IMG/VR virus record: IMGVR_UViG_3300045789_000719
Location: 1-50,130 of that record
DNA length: 50,130 nt
Origin: a virus
Direction: 5' to 3' (one strand)
Part shown: positions 24,034 through 32,799 of the stretch, piece by piece
Numbering within the stretch: position 1 is the stretch's first letter
Layout: every line of letters starts with the position of its first letter
The notes under the pieces: generated by a model
The model's database searches: none
Told to the model about the DNA's origin: nothing
Seen by the model: the letters and a program-made list of their open reading frames with translations, nothing else
Made by a program: the position numbers and the translations under genes

Positions 24034-25660
24034 CCCGGAGCTACAGCAGGCAGCACTAACCGAAGCAGAAAAGGAAAATTGCCTTCAGCTAGTTGAGGAT
24101 ATTCAGCAAGAGAGAACAAGTGACCTTTCCCAGGTAAAAGAAATCCCTCATGTTCTTCTGCCGTATCAGGCTGCGTGGCATGAGGATAAGACCAAGATCC
24201 GGATCGCTGAAAAATCTCGCCGTATTGGTTTCTCATGGGGTTCCTTGGCGTCGGAGGCCGTCCTGGAATCCTCGATGACAAAAGACAATGGCGGCATGAA
24301 CCAATTTTACATGGGTTATAACCTAAGAATGGCCGCCGAGTTTATTGGTGATTGTGCTTTCTTTGCCCGTGCATTCGGCCACGCCGTCTCTTCCATAGAC
24401 GTTTCAAAGCAGGTTCTTCTGATTGAAGACGAGCGGCGGGATATCGTGACCTATAAGATCACTTTCACCAGTGGTCACAGAATTGAGGCTCTCTCTTCTA
24501 ACCCTCACAACTGGCGCGGTCAGCAAGGGCATGCGCGCATTGATGAAGCGGCATTCCACCCGCAACTTGAAGAACTGATCAAAGGTGCGCTCGCCTTTCT
24601 AATGTGGGGTGGTCGCCTCTCGATCGTGTCTACTCACAACGGCGAGGACAACACCTTTAACGCCCTTATCAAGGACGTAGAAGCCGGCAAATTGAAAGGT
24701 TGGTCTCACCATAAATACACCTTTGATGACGCTTTAAAGGCCGGCTTTTATAAACGGGTCTGTTTGATCCAGGGCAAGGAATGGAGCCAAGAAGCCGAAG
24801 ATCAATACCGAGAGGAAACTTTTAATCAGTACCCGGCTCAGGAAGATGCCAACGAAGAGTTGATGTGTATAGCGAAGCGGGGCACCGGCGCGTTTTTCAG
24901 CCGTATGTTGATTGAGAATTGCTGGCAGGACGGTATCCTAACTCTGCGCTTTGCAAAGCCCGCGGAGTTCGTTCTGGATCCAGACAGGGAAAAAGTCACG
25001 GATGATTGGTTAAAGGACGTGCTGAAGCCGGTCATCGATAACATGCCTGGACAAAGGACTGTTTATGGCCAGGACTTTGGCCGTGATGGTGACTTGTCTG
25101 TGATCTGGATCCTCCAACAGGAAGCTGATCTTCTTTGGCGGACGGCGTTCCTTCTTGAGTTAAGGACCATCCCCTTTGATATTCAAAGGCAAATCACCAG
25201 CTATATTTTAACAAATATTCCGCTCTTTTTTCACGCCAAATTTGACGCGCGAGGCAACGGCCAATCCCATGCCGAAGCCGCTCTTCAGGACCACTATGGA
25301 AAAGTTGAGTGTGTTAAAGCCACCGCTGCCTGGTATGAAACTTGGTTTCCAAAATATCGTGCGGCCTATGAGGACAAGAATATCATAGTCCCAAAATCAG
25401 AAGACATTGTGGCTGACCATCGATCTATCCAGTTGGTGAACGGTCGCCCGACAGTTTCAGATAAGAGGTTTAAAGGCGAGGATGGCAAGTTCCGACACGC
25501 CGACAGCGCGATTGCAGGCCTACTCGCTTGGGCGGCTACTTGCGAAGAAGGCGAGCCCGCGGCGGGAGCAAATGCAGAAAAAGACGAAAATGTTTACAAG
25601 CCTAAAGCCATGGCAGATCGATTGCTCAATCGGTTAAAGAGAGAAAGGTTGTTCGGATGA
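24023..25660 (+). CDS. Terminase large subunit (Mu gp28-like)
   Basis: A 545-residue packaging motor. I set the start at TTG 24023 (GGGGTTAAAG upstream, 11-base overlap with DUF3486) since upstream residues in this frame are shadow sequence. The ATPase half has an adenine/Walker A-like S-R-R-I-G-F-S-W-G near residue 65 and Walker B A-R-I-D-E-A-A-F near 170; the nuclease half has Y-G-Q-D-F-G-R-D-G-D near 350 and a late D in H-A-D-S-A-I-A-G. It should pack DNA by headful, as in Mu. Confidence 0.92.
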   Translation: MKTNPELQQAALTEAEKENCLQLVEDIQQERTSDLSQVKEIPHVLLPYQAAWHEDKTKIRIAEKSRRIGFSWGSLASEAVLESSMTKDNGGMNQFYMGYNLRMAAEFIGDCAFFARAFGHAVSSIDVSKQVLLIEDERRDIVTYKITFTSGHRIEALSSNPHNWRGQQGHARIDEAAFHPQLEELIKGALAFLMWGGRLSIVSTHNGEDNTFNALIKDVEAGKLKGWSHHKYTFDDALKAGFYKRVCLIQGKEWSQEAEDQYREETFNQYPAQEDANEELMCIAKRGTGAFFSRMLIENCWQDGILTLRFAKPAEFVLDPDREKVTDDWLKDVLKPVIDNMPGQRTVYGQDFGRDGDLSVIWILQQEADLLWRTAFLLELRTIPFDIQRQITSYILTNIPLFFHAKFDARGNGQSHAEAALQDHYGKVECVKATAAWYETWFPKYRAAYEDKNIIVPKSEDIVADHRSIQLVNGRPTVSDKRFKGEDGKFRHADSAIAGLLAWAATCEEGEPAAGANAEKDENVYKPKAMADRLLNRLKRERLFG

Positions 25661-27078
25661 ACTTCTGGAGCAAACTATTCAAAAAGAATGAAGAAGATTT
25701 CACTGAAGCAGCCGGCTCGAATGTAGATATGGATGAGGACCAATGGCGTCGCCTCTCGGGTGATAGCAGCCGAGACTTATCCCCGATATCTCAGAAACGC
25801 ATTCGGGAGACGGCCTATTACCTTTGGCGCACGAACCTGTTAGCCAACCGCATGATTGAGCTCCCTGTCGCCTATATATTGGCAGAGGGGGTGTCGCTCA
25901 CTGTCGAAAATGAAGACGCTCAGAATTGGCTTAATGCGTTCTGGAACGATCCTATCAACCTGATGGATATTCGCCTGGTTGAAAAAGTCAGGGAGCTGGC
26001 GTTGTATGGCGAACAATGCTGGCCGGCCTTTGCAAATGATATAAACGGACACGTCCGTCTGGGTTATCTGGATCCGGAGTTGATTGAAACAGTTGTGAAG
26101 GATCCGGATAACTCCACTCAGCCAATAGGCGTTATTACCAAGAAGAACAAGAAAGGCATTGCCCGGCGCTTCAAGGTGATTATCAACGGGCCTGAAAACT
26201 GCTTCTCGCCAAGAACACAAGAAATCAGAGATAGCTTTGAAGACGGGGAGTGTTTTTATTTCTGCGTCAATAAAGTTTCGAACGCCAGCCGCGGCTCCTC
26301 TGACCTTCTGGCCGCTGCCGATTGGGTTGATGGGTATGATCAATTCTTATTTGGAGAACTTGAGCGTTCCAATTTTGCTCGTGCATTTATTTGGGATATT
26401 GAAATGGTCGGCGCAACTCAGAAAGAAGTAGAAGACAGGGCCAAAAATTTTCAGGCACCGGCTCCCGGCTCAGCTCGTGTCCATAATGAGAGAGAAAAAT
26501 GGAGAACTGTTTCACCAACTTTGAATTCTACGGATACAGAAGTCACGGGTCGCATGTTCCGCAATCACGCTCTGGGTGGCTCCACGATCCCGGAGCATTG
26601 GTTTGGTGGCGGTGGGGACGTGAACCGCGCAACCGCGTCTGAAATGGGTGACCCAACTGTTAAGATATTCTCCATGCGTCAGCAGATGATCAAATACATG
26701 CTGGAAGAAGTCGGTAAATATGTCATCTCCAGAAGGCTGGATCCATCTGGGGCTAGTAGTTTTGATCCGGAGGATCCTGATCCAGAATTACTGCCTCAGG
26801 CCAACTTCCCAGAAATGACAGCCAAGGACACGACAAGCTACGCGGCGGCTCTTCCCCAAGTCGTCATGGCCGTGGGTGCCGCTGTCGATCGTGGATTTAT
26901 TACTAAAGCAACCGCTGTCCAGATTATTGAAACTGTATCTGGTCGCCTTGGCGTAACGTTTGACGCGAAGGAAGAGCTGGACGCTGTTCTAAAAGAAATG
27001 ACCGATAAACAGCACGAGGATACTTACTCTGCCAGCCCGGAGGATCTAGAGAATGGATCAGGACAAGAAGCGCAGTAA
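25657..27078 (+). CDS. Portal protein
   Basis: A 473-residue phage portal, overlapping the terminase stop (ATGA). Features are an early R-I-R-E-T-A-Y-Y-L-W-R-T-N-L-L-A-N-R-M-I segment in parts, the L-A-L-Y-G-E-Q-C-W region, G-Y-D-Q-F-L-F-G-E-L-E-R helix and the G-G-S-T-I-P-E-H-W-F-G clip region. It forms the dodecameric DNA channel at one capsid vertex. It does not read as a close copy of the Mu gp29 (DUF935) type, which suggests a head module of different ancestry. Confidence 0.85.
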   Translation: MNFWSKLFKKNEEDFTEAAGSNVDMDEDQWRRLSGDSSRDLSPISQKRIRETAYYLWRTNLLANRMIELPVAYILAEGVSLTVENEDAQNWLNAFWNDPINLMDIRLVEKVRELALYGEQCWPAFANDINGHVRLGYLDPELIETVVKDPDNSTQPIGVITKKNKKGIARRFKVIINGPENCFSPRTQEIRDSFEDGECFYFCVNKVSNASRGSSDLLAAADWVDGYDQFLFGELERSNFARAFIWDIEMVGATQKEVEDRAKNFQAPAPGSARVHNEREKWRTVSPTLNSTDTEVTGRMFRNHALGGSTIPEHWFGGGGDVNRATASEMGDPTVKIFSMRQQMIKYMLEEVGKYVISRRLDPSGASSFDPEDPDPELLPQANFPEMTAKDTTSYAAALPQVVMAVGAAVDRGFITKATAVQIIETVSGRLGVTFDAKEELDAVLKEMTDKQHEDTYSASPEDLENGSGQEAQ

Positions 27079-27949
27079 GGCCTTCGGCAAAGAAGTTAGG
27101 AAAGAGAAAAAACGCAAGGGTCAGATACAGAAAGAGGCCGACACCCGTGCCAGGGAAGTGCTGCATCTCGCTATGGCCCGTATCCGCGAGACTTTGGCTG
27201 ACAGCCCCAGTGAATGGGATCTCTTTTATCTTTCCCAGGTCGAAAGAAACATTAAAGCCCATTTAAACGAGGCAACAGATAGCCTGGGGCAATTGGCGAC
27301 GTCTGAAACCAACCGAGCCTGGGCGGCCGGGCAGGACCTTATCGACAACCCTCTGTCGGCTAGCGGCGTCCAGATCAAGTCGGTCCTGCCTGAGATGGAC
27401 AAGAAGCAATTAAATGCTATTCGCTCTTTCATGACAAACCGGCTTCGTACTGTCACTGAAGAGCTCGCGACGAAAATCAGTAATGAGCTCGGCCTGGTCG
27501 TGGTCGGCGCTCAAAGTTCAAATCAGGCAAAGCAGACCATCGCGGGGAAGGTTGGTAAGAACGGCCACCGCCGCGCTCAGACCATTGTGAGAACAGAAAT
27601 CGGGCGGGTTTATTCTGTGGCCACTCAGTCACGCCAGGAACAGGCAAAGGAATATTTGCCAGGGTTAAAAAAGCAATGGCGTAGATCCGGAAAAATTCAT
27701 TCTCGTGTGAGCCATGATTTGGCCGATGGTCAAATTGTTGGCGTGAATGAACCCTTTGTCGTGGGCGGGGTGAAACTCATGTACCCACGGGATCCGGCGG
27801 GGCCACCAGAAGAGACAATCAACTGTGGCTGTGACAGTCTTCCATACATGGACCACTGGAAAGTTAAGCAGCCAGGGCGGCAACCTTTTTCAGAAGGAGA
27901 GATCCTTTTCAACAATCTGAAAAGAGATATCAACCTTGGCCGATTGTGA
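27053..27949 (+). CDS. Mu F-like / SPP1 gp7-type head morphogenesis protein
   Basis: A 298-residue minor head protein. The C-terminal Mu F domain is clear: R-T-E-I-G-R-V-Y-S, K-K-Q-W-R-R-S-G, S-H-D-L-A-D-G-Q, P-F-V-V-G-G-V-K-L-M-Y-P-R-D-P and T-I-N-C-G-C. The cysteine motif reads N-C-G-C instead of the common N-C-R-C. It overlaps the portal gene by 26 bases, and such proteins usually enter the procapsid near the portal. A 260-base structured spacer follows. Confidence 0.9.
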   Translation: MDQDKKRSKAFGKEVRKEKKRKGQIQKEADTRAREVLHLAMARIRETLADSPSEWDLFYLSQVERNIKAHLNEATDSLGQLATSETNRAWAAGQDLIDNPLSASGVQIKSVLPEMDKKQLNAIRSFMTNRLRTVTEELATKISNELGLVVVGAQSSNQAKQTIAGKVGKNGHRRAQTIVRTEIGRVYSVATQSRQEQAKEYLPGLKKQWRRSGKIHSRVSHDLADGQIVGVNEPFVVGGVKLMYPRDPAGPPEETINCGCDSLPYMDHWKVKQPGRQPFSEGEILFNNLKRDINLGRL

Positions 27950-28209
27950 CGGAAGTCCTCATAAGCCCCAGAAACGGTCTTGGCGAATTTTATCGCCCGG
28001 ACACACACAAAACGGGCCAAGGGCTTTTCTGGCCCATTTAATACCCGTTTAACGGCGATCTTATGGATGATTTAAAAGGGGAAAAGTCTGGTTCTGCGGT
28101 TCAGACCACTACCCGGAACTAATTCCGGGCATTTTAGCGTTCTTTCTTCAGTCATAGTCACTCAAGCAATTCATTAGGGCAACCCAGAATTTTTTGAGGA
28201 CTGAATTAA
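27950..28209 (+). other. Structured non-coding spacer in the head region
   Basis: No gene fits here. AAACGGG (28010) can pair with CCCGTTT (28044), or its GGGCCA with TGGCCC (28030), two competing folds; GTCTG/CAGAC (28086-28106) follows; then the repeated terminator. The DNA upstream of the next gene (28140-28200) may hold a promoter, but I see no clear boxes. Confidence 0.5.
28112..28135 (+). terminator. Repeated phage terminator, copy 2
   Basis: CCCGGAA-ctaa-TTCCGGG followed by CATTTT, identical to the copy at 20841 apart from one extra base pair at the stem base. It would end or reduce transcription before the capsid genes. Confidence 0.65.
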
Positions 28210-28467
28210 ATGCCAGACACCGAAGGAAAAGCCACTCCAGCAACATCCGGGGGAAACTCAAAGCAATCCTCTGCCACCAACAAAACAGAAACTGAGCTCA
28301 CAGTGGCAGCCGTAGTGAAGGCAGCGAAAGCCACCCAGATCAAAGTGCTGGTTGAGCCAAAGACCAAACGGCCTGTCTCGGCGGAGACGGTTCAAGCTTT
28401 CTCCAAAGTTGAAGGCGGCATCTCTCTCGTGACCACTGACGGTCAACGTCACCTGATCGAAGACTGA
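28210..28467 (+). CDS. Small protein before the capsid gene
   Basis: An 85-residue protein with a low-complexity Ser/Thr/Lys N-terminal third and an ordered C-terminal part (V-K-A-A-K-A-T-Q-I-K-V-L-V-E-P). GAGGACTGAATTAA precedes the ATG. It ends one base before the capsid polyprotein gene. I do not recognise it; a head accessory or decoration protein is possible from position. Confidence 0.6.
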   Translation: MPDTEGKATPATSGGNSKQSSATNKTETELTVAAVVKAAKATQIKVLVEPKTKRPVSAETVQAFSKVEGGISLVTTDGQRHLIED

Positions 28468-28468
28468 T

Positions 28469-30730
28469 ATGTTCAAGAAGATCTCCAAAACAGGCATAAT
28501 TGGTGAGAGCGCTCTGCGCGAAGCCTTTGACGGCGACCTGAGGCAGTTGGGGGATCTGCTTCAGGGCGCTATCAAGAAAGCTCTGGAGTTGACCGGCGAC
28601 GACGACTGGTGGCCGTACATGCGTGGCCTCTTTCCTGGATTTGTGGTGGTTGAGGCAAAGGACGGAAAGCTTCTGCGATATGGTTACAGCGTAGACGGCA
28701 CGGACGTCATTTTGCAAACCCCTCAAGAGGTCGTTCAAGAATTCGTGGCCGTGGCTTCTGAAGCTGGCGCTAAGCCCTTCATGGAGGCCGACGCGTCAAT
28801 GCCGGGCGTCTTCCTTCTCCGTGTCATCAAGGCGGGCCTTTCCGGCAACCGCAATTACTATTCAAACGCTGTCTTGCGGGAAGCAACCCCACTTTTCGAT
28901 GGCGTTCGGGTACTTGTTAAATCTGATGAAGAACACCTTGCCGGCAAAGGCAAGGACGTTCGCAACCTGATCGGTCGGCTGTCGGATCCAGCTTTCATTG
29001 AAGGCATTGGTGTCGATCAGGGTGAAATTCGGGCAACACTCACAATGATTGAGCCTGAAGGCGATATGACCGTGAAGCTTCGGGAGGCTTGCTCTCGGGG
29101 TTTGACAGACCTTTTTGGGTTTTCCATCGACGCATCTGGCAAAGCAACACGCGGTCGTGTTGGTGGCCAGACAGCCCGGATCGCTCAATCCCTTTCCACC
29201 ATTAAATCTGTTGATCTAATCGTCGAGCCTGGTGCTGGCGGCGGGATCATCGACCTCGTTGAAGCTCAAGGAGACGACAACATGTTGCGCGAGCAATTGA
29301 TTAAACTGATTGAGGCCAAGCGGCCTGACCTACTTACAAACGTTGATCTGGAAACGGTTTCTGATGACCGCCTTGAAGATATTTTCTCGGAAGCAATCCA
29401 AGAGCCAGAACAAGAAGCGGAACCTGAACAGGAGCCTGCTGCAGAACCTCAGGCTGATTTCTCTGAAGCGCTTCAGACTGTGGAAGCCAAGTTTTATCTG
29501 CGTGAAGCACTCGGCAATAGCCGGCTGCCTGAAGCTGCTAAGAAAAAAATCAAGTCTGACTTTGGCCAGCGGACTTCCTTCACTGAAGCTCAAGTGGATG
29601 ACGCCATCAAAGCCGAAACGGAGTACCTGGCGCAATTTACTTCCTCTGGAACCGTTCAGGGGCTTGGAGGCGGTTCAATGGTTGAAATGATTGAAAGTCA
29701 GGGTGAAAAATACGAGAAGATGCTGGACGCTTTCTTTGATCCGGCAGATAGCTCAGTCCGTTCATTCAAAGAGTGTTACGTGGCTATGACCGGTGACAAG
29801 CTGGTGACAGGCCGGATTGATAAGTGCCACGAGGCAACTATGCGAGAAGCCTTGGGCTCTTCCAGCTTCACAGCGGTACTCGGCGACGGCATGAACCGCA
29901 AGATGGTTCGTGAGTACAACGATCAATCTCAGTATGACGTTTGGCGCAAAATTGCCGAAGTTGGCAAGGTTGACGATTTCCGCACTCAGGAACGGACACG
30001 CTTCGGCGGTTATGGCGATCTACCAACCGTAGCAGAAAGCGGGGCATATACCGCCCTAACGTCACCGACCGATGAAAAAGCGGAGTATGCTGTCACCAAG
30101 CGTGGTGGCACTGAAAAAATCACGCTTGAGATGATCAAAAACGATGACGTCGGTTCTATCCGTCGCATCCCTAGTAAAATGGCCCGAGCCGCCAAGCGCA
30201 CACTTTCCAAGTTTGCCTTGGACTTCATGCGCACCAACCCTGTGATCTATGACGGCGTCAATCTCTTCCACGCTACTCATGGCAACTTGGGAAGTGCAGC
30301 TCTGGCCTCTGCTTCTCTAGCCGCGGCTCGCCTGGCAATGCTTAAACAGCCAGAAAAAGACAGCGACGAGCCGATGAGCATTGGACCTCAAACCCTTTGG
30401 GTGGCTGCCGATCTGGAAGAAGACGCCGTGGATATGTTCCGCCGCAACACTGAAAATGACAAAACCTTCCAGCAGAGCCTCTCCCTTGAGGTCGTGCCGG
30501 TCTGGTATTGGACTGACGTTAACGACTGGGTGGTATCCGCAAATCTTGCAGACATTCCAATGATCGAAATTGGGTTCCTGGACGGCAATGAAGAACCTGA
30601 AATGTTCATCCAGGACAACCCGCTTGTGGGCTCCATGTTCACCAACGACGAGGTCACCTACAAGATCCGGCACATTTACGGTGGCAACGTCATGGATTAT
30701 CGCGGCCTCTACAAATCGGTCGTCGCATAA
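28469..30730 (+). CDS. Prohead protease-major capsid polyprotein
   Basis: A 753-residue fusion. Residues about 100-235 look like a phage prohead serine protease: G-N-R-N-Y-Y-S-N-A-V-L, H156 in D-E-E-H-L, and S219 in L-F-G-F-S-I-D. A Glu/Pro-rich linker (about 320-340) and helical scaffold-like region lead to the capsid part (about 410-753), with F-G-G-Y-G-D-L-P, E-M-I-K-N-D-D-V-G, F-H-A-T-H-G-N-L-G and the end motif I-R-H-I-Y-G-G. Mu uses separate protease/scaffold and capsid genes. The capsid part must be released by cleavage, with the rest acting as scaffold. Confidence 0.85.
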   Translation: MFKKISKTGIIGESALREAFDGDLRQLGDLLQGAIKKALELTGDDDWWPYMRGLFPGFVVVEAKDGKLLRYGYSVDGTDVILQTPQEVVQEFVAVASEAGAKPFMEADASMPGVFLLRVIKAGLSGNRNYYSNAVLREATPLFDGVRVLVKSDEEHLAGKGKDVRNLIGRLSDPAFIEGIGVDQGEIRATLTMIEPEGDMTVKLREACSRGLTDLFGFSIDASGKATRGRVGGQTARIAQSLSTIKSVDLIVEPGAGGGIIDLVEAQGDDNMLREQLIKLIEAKRPDLLTNVDLETVSDDRLEDIFSEAIQEPEQEAEPEQEPAAEPQADFSEALQTVEAKFYLREALGNSRLPEAAKKKIKSDFGQRTSFTEAQVDDAIKAETEYLAQFTSSGTVQGLGGGSMVEMIESQGEKYEKMLDAFFDPADSSVRSFKECYVAMTGDKLVTGRIDKCHEATMREALGSSSFTAVLGDGMNRKMVREYNDQSQYDVWRKIAEVGKVDDFRTQERTRFGGYGDLPTVAESGAYTALTSPTDEKAEYAVTKRGGTEKITLEMIKNDDVGSIRRIPSKMARAAKRTLSKFALDFMRTNPVIYDGVNLFHATHGNLGSAALASASLAAARLAMLKQPEKDSDEPMSIGPQTLWVAADLEEDAVDMFRRNTENDKTFQQSLSLEVVPVWYWTDVNDWVVSANLADIPMIEIGFLDGNEEPEMFIQDNPLVGSMFTNDEVTYKIRHIYGGNVMDYRGLYKSVVA

Positions 30731-30755
30731 GAATACCTGCAGCAGCAGCCTGAGC

Positions 30756-30836
30756 GGTAAGGAGACGGGCAAGAATTCCTTACCAAGGCACAACAAGAAG
30801 CCCCTTGAAGGATTTACGCCCAGATCCTTCAGGGGC
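30756..30836 (+). other. Two stem-loops after the capsid gene
   Basis: GGTAAGGA/TCCTTACC (30756-30763, 30777-30784) and GCCCCTTGAAGGAT/ATCCTTCAGGGGC (30800-30836, one bulge). There is no T-tract. Such hairpins behind a capsid gene can protect the abundant capsid mRNA or reduce downstream transcription. Confidence 0.5.
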
Positions 30837-30856
30837 ACCTAGATCAGGAAGACACA

Positions 30857-31525
30857 GTGCAAATCGATAATTTCAGAAACATGCTCAACGATATGGTTCG
30901 CGATGATGGGGAAACCCTCTCTGGCGACGATATGGACGTGGCGCTGAAGATCGGACTGCTCAAGTATTCCAAGGATCGCCCGTATGTTCACCAGGAACAA
31001 ACCCTGGCGCCCGGCGGGGCTTATGTGCCCCTCCCAGGTAACTGGGCTGAGACCTTTAGCGAAATCGTTGCCATGAAAACGGTCGATGGAGAAGAGTTAA
31101 AGATTTGTGACGGCTGGTCTCTAGTCGAAACAATCAACGGCCCAAAAATCAAAGTTATCCCCGATGCAACAGCCGGAGAGAGCCTCTATTTTGATTTCAC
31201 CTTGCCACACACACTCGACCATCAAGGCACAACTGTCCCTGAAGTTGATATGGTTGCTGTCTGTCATTGGTCAGCCGCTTACTTACTGGATCAATTGGCC
31301 GCCCAATATGCCGGCCATCAATCGCCTATGGTGGACGCTGACGCGATCAACTGGCAGTCGAAAAGCCAGGACTACGCAAGCCGTGCCAAATCACACCGCG
31401 CCCATTATCACGACTATTTGGGCATCAAACAGGGCAAGATCACCGCCTCTAGTGCAACTACTGAAGTTGATATGAGAGACAGCCGTGGTCGTGCACGGCT
31501 TACACATAAAGAGAGGTTCCGGTAA
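30857..31525 (+). CDS. Putative head-tail adaptor protein
   Basis: A 222-residue protein starting at GTG 30857 (CAGGAAGAC upstream). The N-terminal helices and the following beta-rich region with G-A-Y-V-P-L-P-G-N-W resemble phage adaptor/head-completion proteins found after the capsid gene. Family membership is not certain. One-base overlap with the next gene. Confidence 0.6.
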   Translation: MQIDNFRNMLNDMVRDDGETLSGDDMDVALKIGLLKYSKDRPYVHQEQTLAPGGAYVPLPGNWAETFSEIVAMKTVDGEELKICDGWSLVETINGPKIKVIPDATAGESLYFDFTLPHTLDHQGTTVPEVDMVAVCHWSAAYLLDQLAAQYAGHQSPMVDADAINWQSKSQDYASRAKSHRAHYHDYLGIKQGKITASSATTEVDMRDSRGRARLTHKERFR

Positions 31526-32040
31526 TGGCTGAACCTCTCTTGAATATCAGGCTAAAAGCGCCGCCGGGTCTTAAGCGTGGGGTCGAACACGCGCCGACAA
31601 AGTTTGAAAAAACAATTCATGCCTTCCTTTGGGAAGCAGACCTTCTGCTAGAGCGTGAAGTAAAAGAGCGCACGCCAGTCGGTATCGGAGCCGGGGGTGG
31701 CCTTCGAGGATCGATAACAGGTCAAGAGCCCCGGTCATTAGGCGACAGCGTCATTGGCGTGGTCAGCTCGTCTATGCTTCACGCCGTCCCCGTGGAGCTT
31801 GGAACAAAGCCTCACATGCCCCCCGTCCAGCCCCTCATCGAATGGGCGGCTCACAAATTTAACCTAGGCCCGGATGAGGCAGAGCGAGCAGGTTTCCTAA
31901 TTGCCCGGAAAATTGCGGCAAAAGGAACCAAGGGAGCTTTCATGTTTAAGCAGGCAATGGAAGCCAACGAAGATCAGTTAACCGATCGCCTTGGAGAATA
32001 TCTCGAAGGCTTTCTTCAAGAAGTCGGAGGTCGGGCATGA
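31525..32040 (+). CDS. HK97 gp10-like neck/tail-completion protein
   Basis: A 171-residue protein with the gp10-like pattern: L-E-R-E-V-K-E-R-T-P-V-G near residue 44, G-G-L-R-G-S-I-T, then Y/H-A-V-P-V-E-L-G-T-K-P-H-M-P-P. The family helps join head and tail. ATGA overlap with the next gene. Confidence 0.8.
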   Translation: MAEPLLNIRLKAPPGLKRGVEHAPTKFEKTIHAFLWEADLLLEREVKERTPVGIGAGGGLRGSITGQEPRSLGDSVIGVVSSSMLHAVPVELGTKPHMPPVQPLIEWAAHKFNLGPDEAERAGFLIARKIAAKGTKGAFMFKQAMEANEDQLTDRLGEYLEGFLQEVGGRA

Positions 32041-32609
32041 GTACTAAAGTGATCCGCCACGCAATTCTCGACAAACTGAGTAGCCTTGAAGATATCGGTA
32101 AAACCCATAACCGTCAGCGCTACAGCAACCGTCAGAGCGATTTCAATGACATGTATTTGGAAGGTCAAAAGCTGAAAGGTTGGACCATTTCACGCGTATC
32201 CACTCGGGAAAAGCCTTTCGATACTCACACGAATATTGCCACCCACACATGGAAGATCCGAGGATATCTTGCTCTTGAAGATGAAATTGAGAGCGAACTG
32301 ATCTTTGACGATCTGATTGAACTGATCCGCGATGAATTCAGATCTGACGACACACTCGGCAACGTTGTCAGCTCCACTTATGTTGGTGAACAGGCCGCGC
32401 TCCAATTGGATGACGTCGGCCCTGCCACTTTCGCTGGTGTTCTCTGCCATGCGGCAACCATGACGCTGTTCACAGAAGTGGAAGTGGACAGATATCCCCA
32501 AACAACAAGTGAGCTGCATGACTTCGAGACAGCCCACATGGATTACGACCTGCCAGAACCTGATGGCAATCCTGAAACTTCAGACACTCTTACCTTGGAG
32601 ATCTCTTAA
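32037..32609 (+). CDS. Putative tail terminator protein
   Basis: A 190-residue protein. Its alpha/beta make-up, the I-R-H-A-I-L-D-K-L start and its location between the gp10-like gene and the sheath gene suggest a tail-terminator or Mu gp37-like role. I recognise no exact family. Confidence 0.55.
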   Translation: MSTKVIRHAILDKLSSLEDIGKTHNRQRYSNRQSDFNDMYLEGQKLKGWTISRVSTREKPFDTHTNIATHTWKIRGYLALEDEIESELIFDDLIELIRDEFRSDDTLGNVVSSTYVGEQAALQLDDVGPATFAGVLCHAATMTLFTEVEVDRYPQTTSELHDFETAHMDYDLPEPDGNPETSDTLTLEIS

Positions 32610-32611
32610 CA

Positions 32612-32794
32612 ATGCAAAAGAAGCTTGTGATACCTGCCCCGGGTGCCCGTGTTCTTGATCCAGCGATGGATCCGCCCGCACCCCTGCCAGCCGTAGGGAA
32701 AATGGTTCCCTGGGACACCTATTGGAGACGCCGCGTTCGGCAAGGCGACGCTCTGCTAGGCGAAGAAACTAAAGCCAAAAAATCGAAGGGTTAA
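32612..32794 (+). CDS. DUF2635 (Mu gp38-like) protein
   Basis: A 60-residue protein matching DUF2635: V-I-P-A-P-G-A-R-V-L-D-P near the start, L-P-A-V-G-K-M-V-P, then W-R-R-R-V-R-Q-G-D-A. It always sits just before the sheath gene in Mu-like tails. Function is not established. Confidence 0.85.
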   Translation: MQKKLVIPAPGARVLDPAMDPPAPLPAVGKMVPWDTYWRRRVRQGDALLGEETKAKKSKG

Positions 32795-32799
32795 TCAAT

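Noticed and set aside
25840-26343. 167-codon minus-strand frame opposite the portal gene
   Set aside because: Antisense to a well-supported portal gene and without a start signal.
30317-30838. 173-codon minus-strand frame opposite the capsid end
   Set aside because: Antisense to the conserved capsid C-terminus; its upstream part is formed by the intergenic hairpins.
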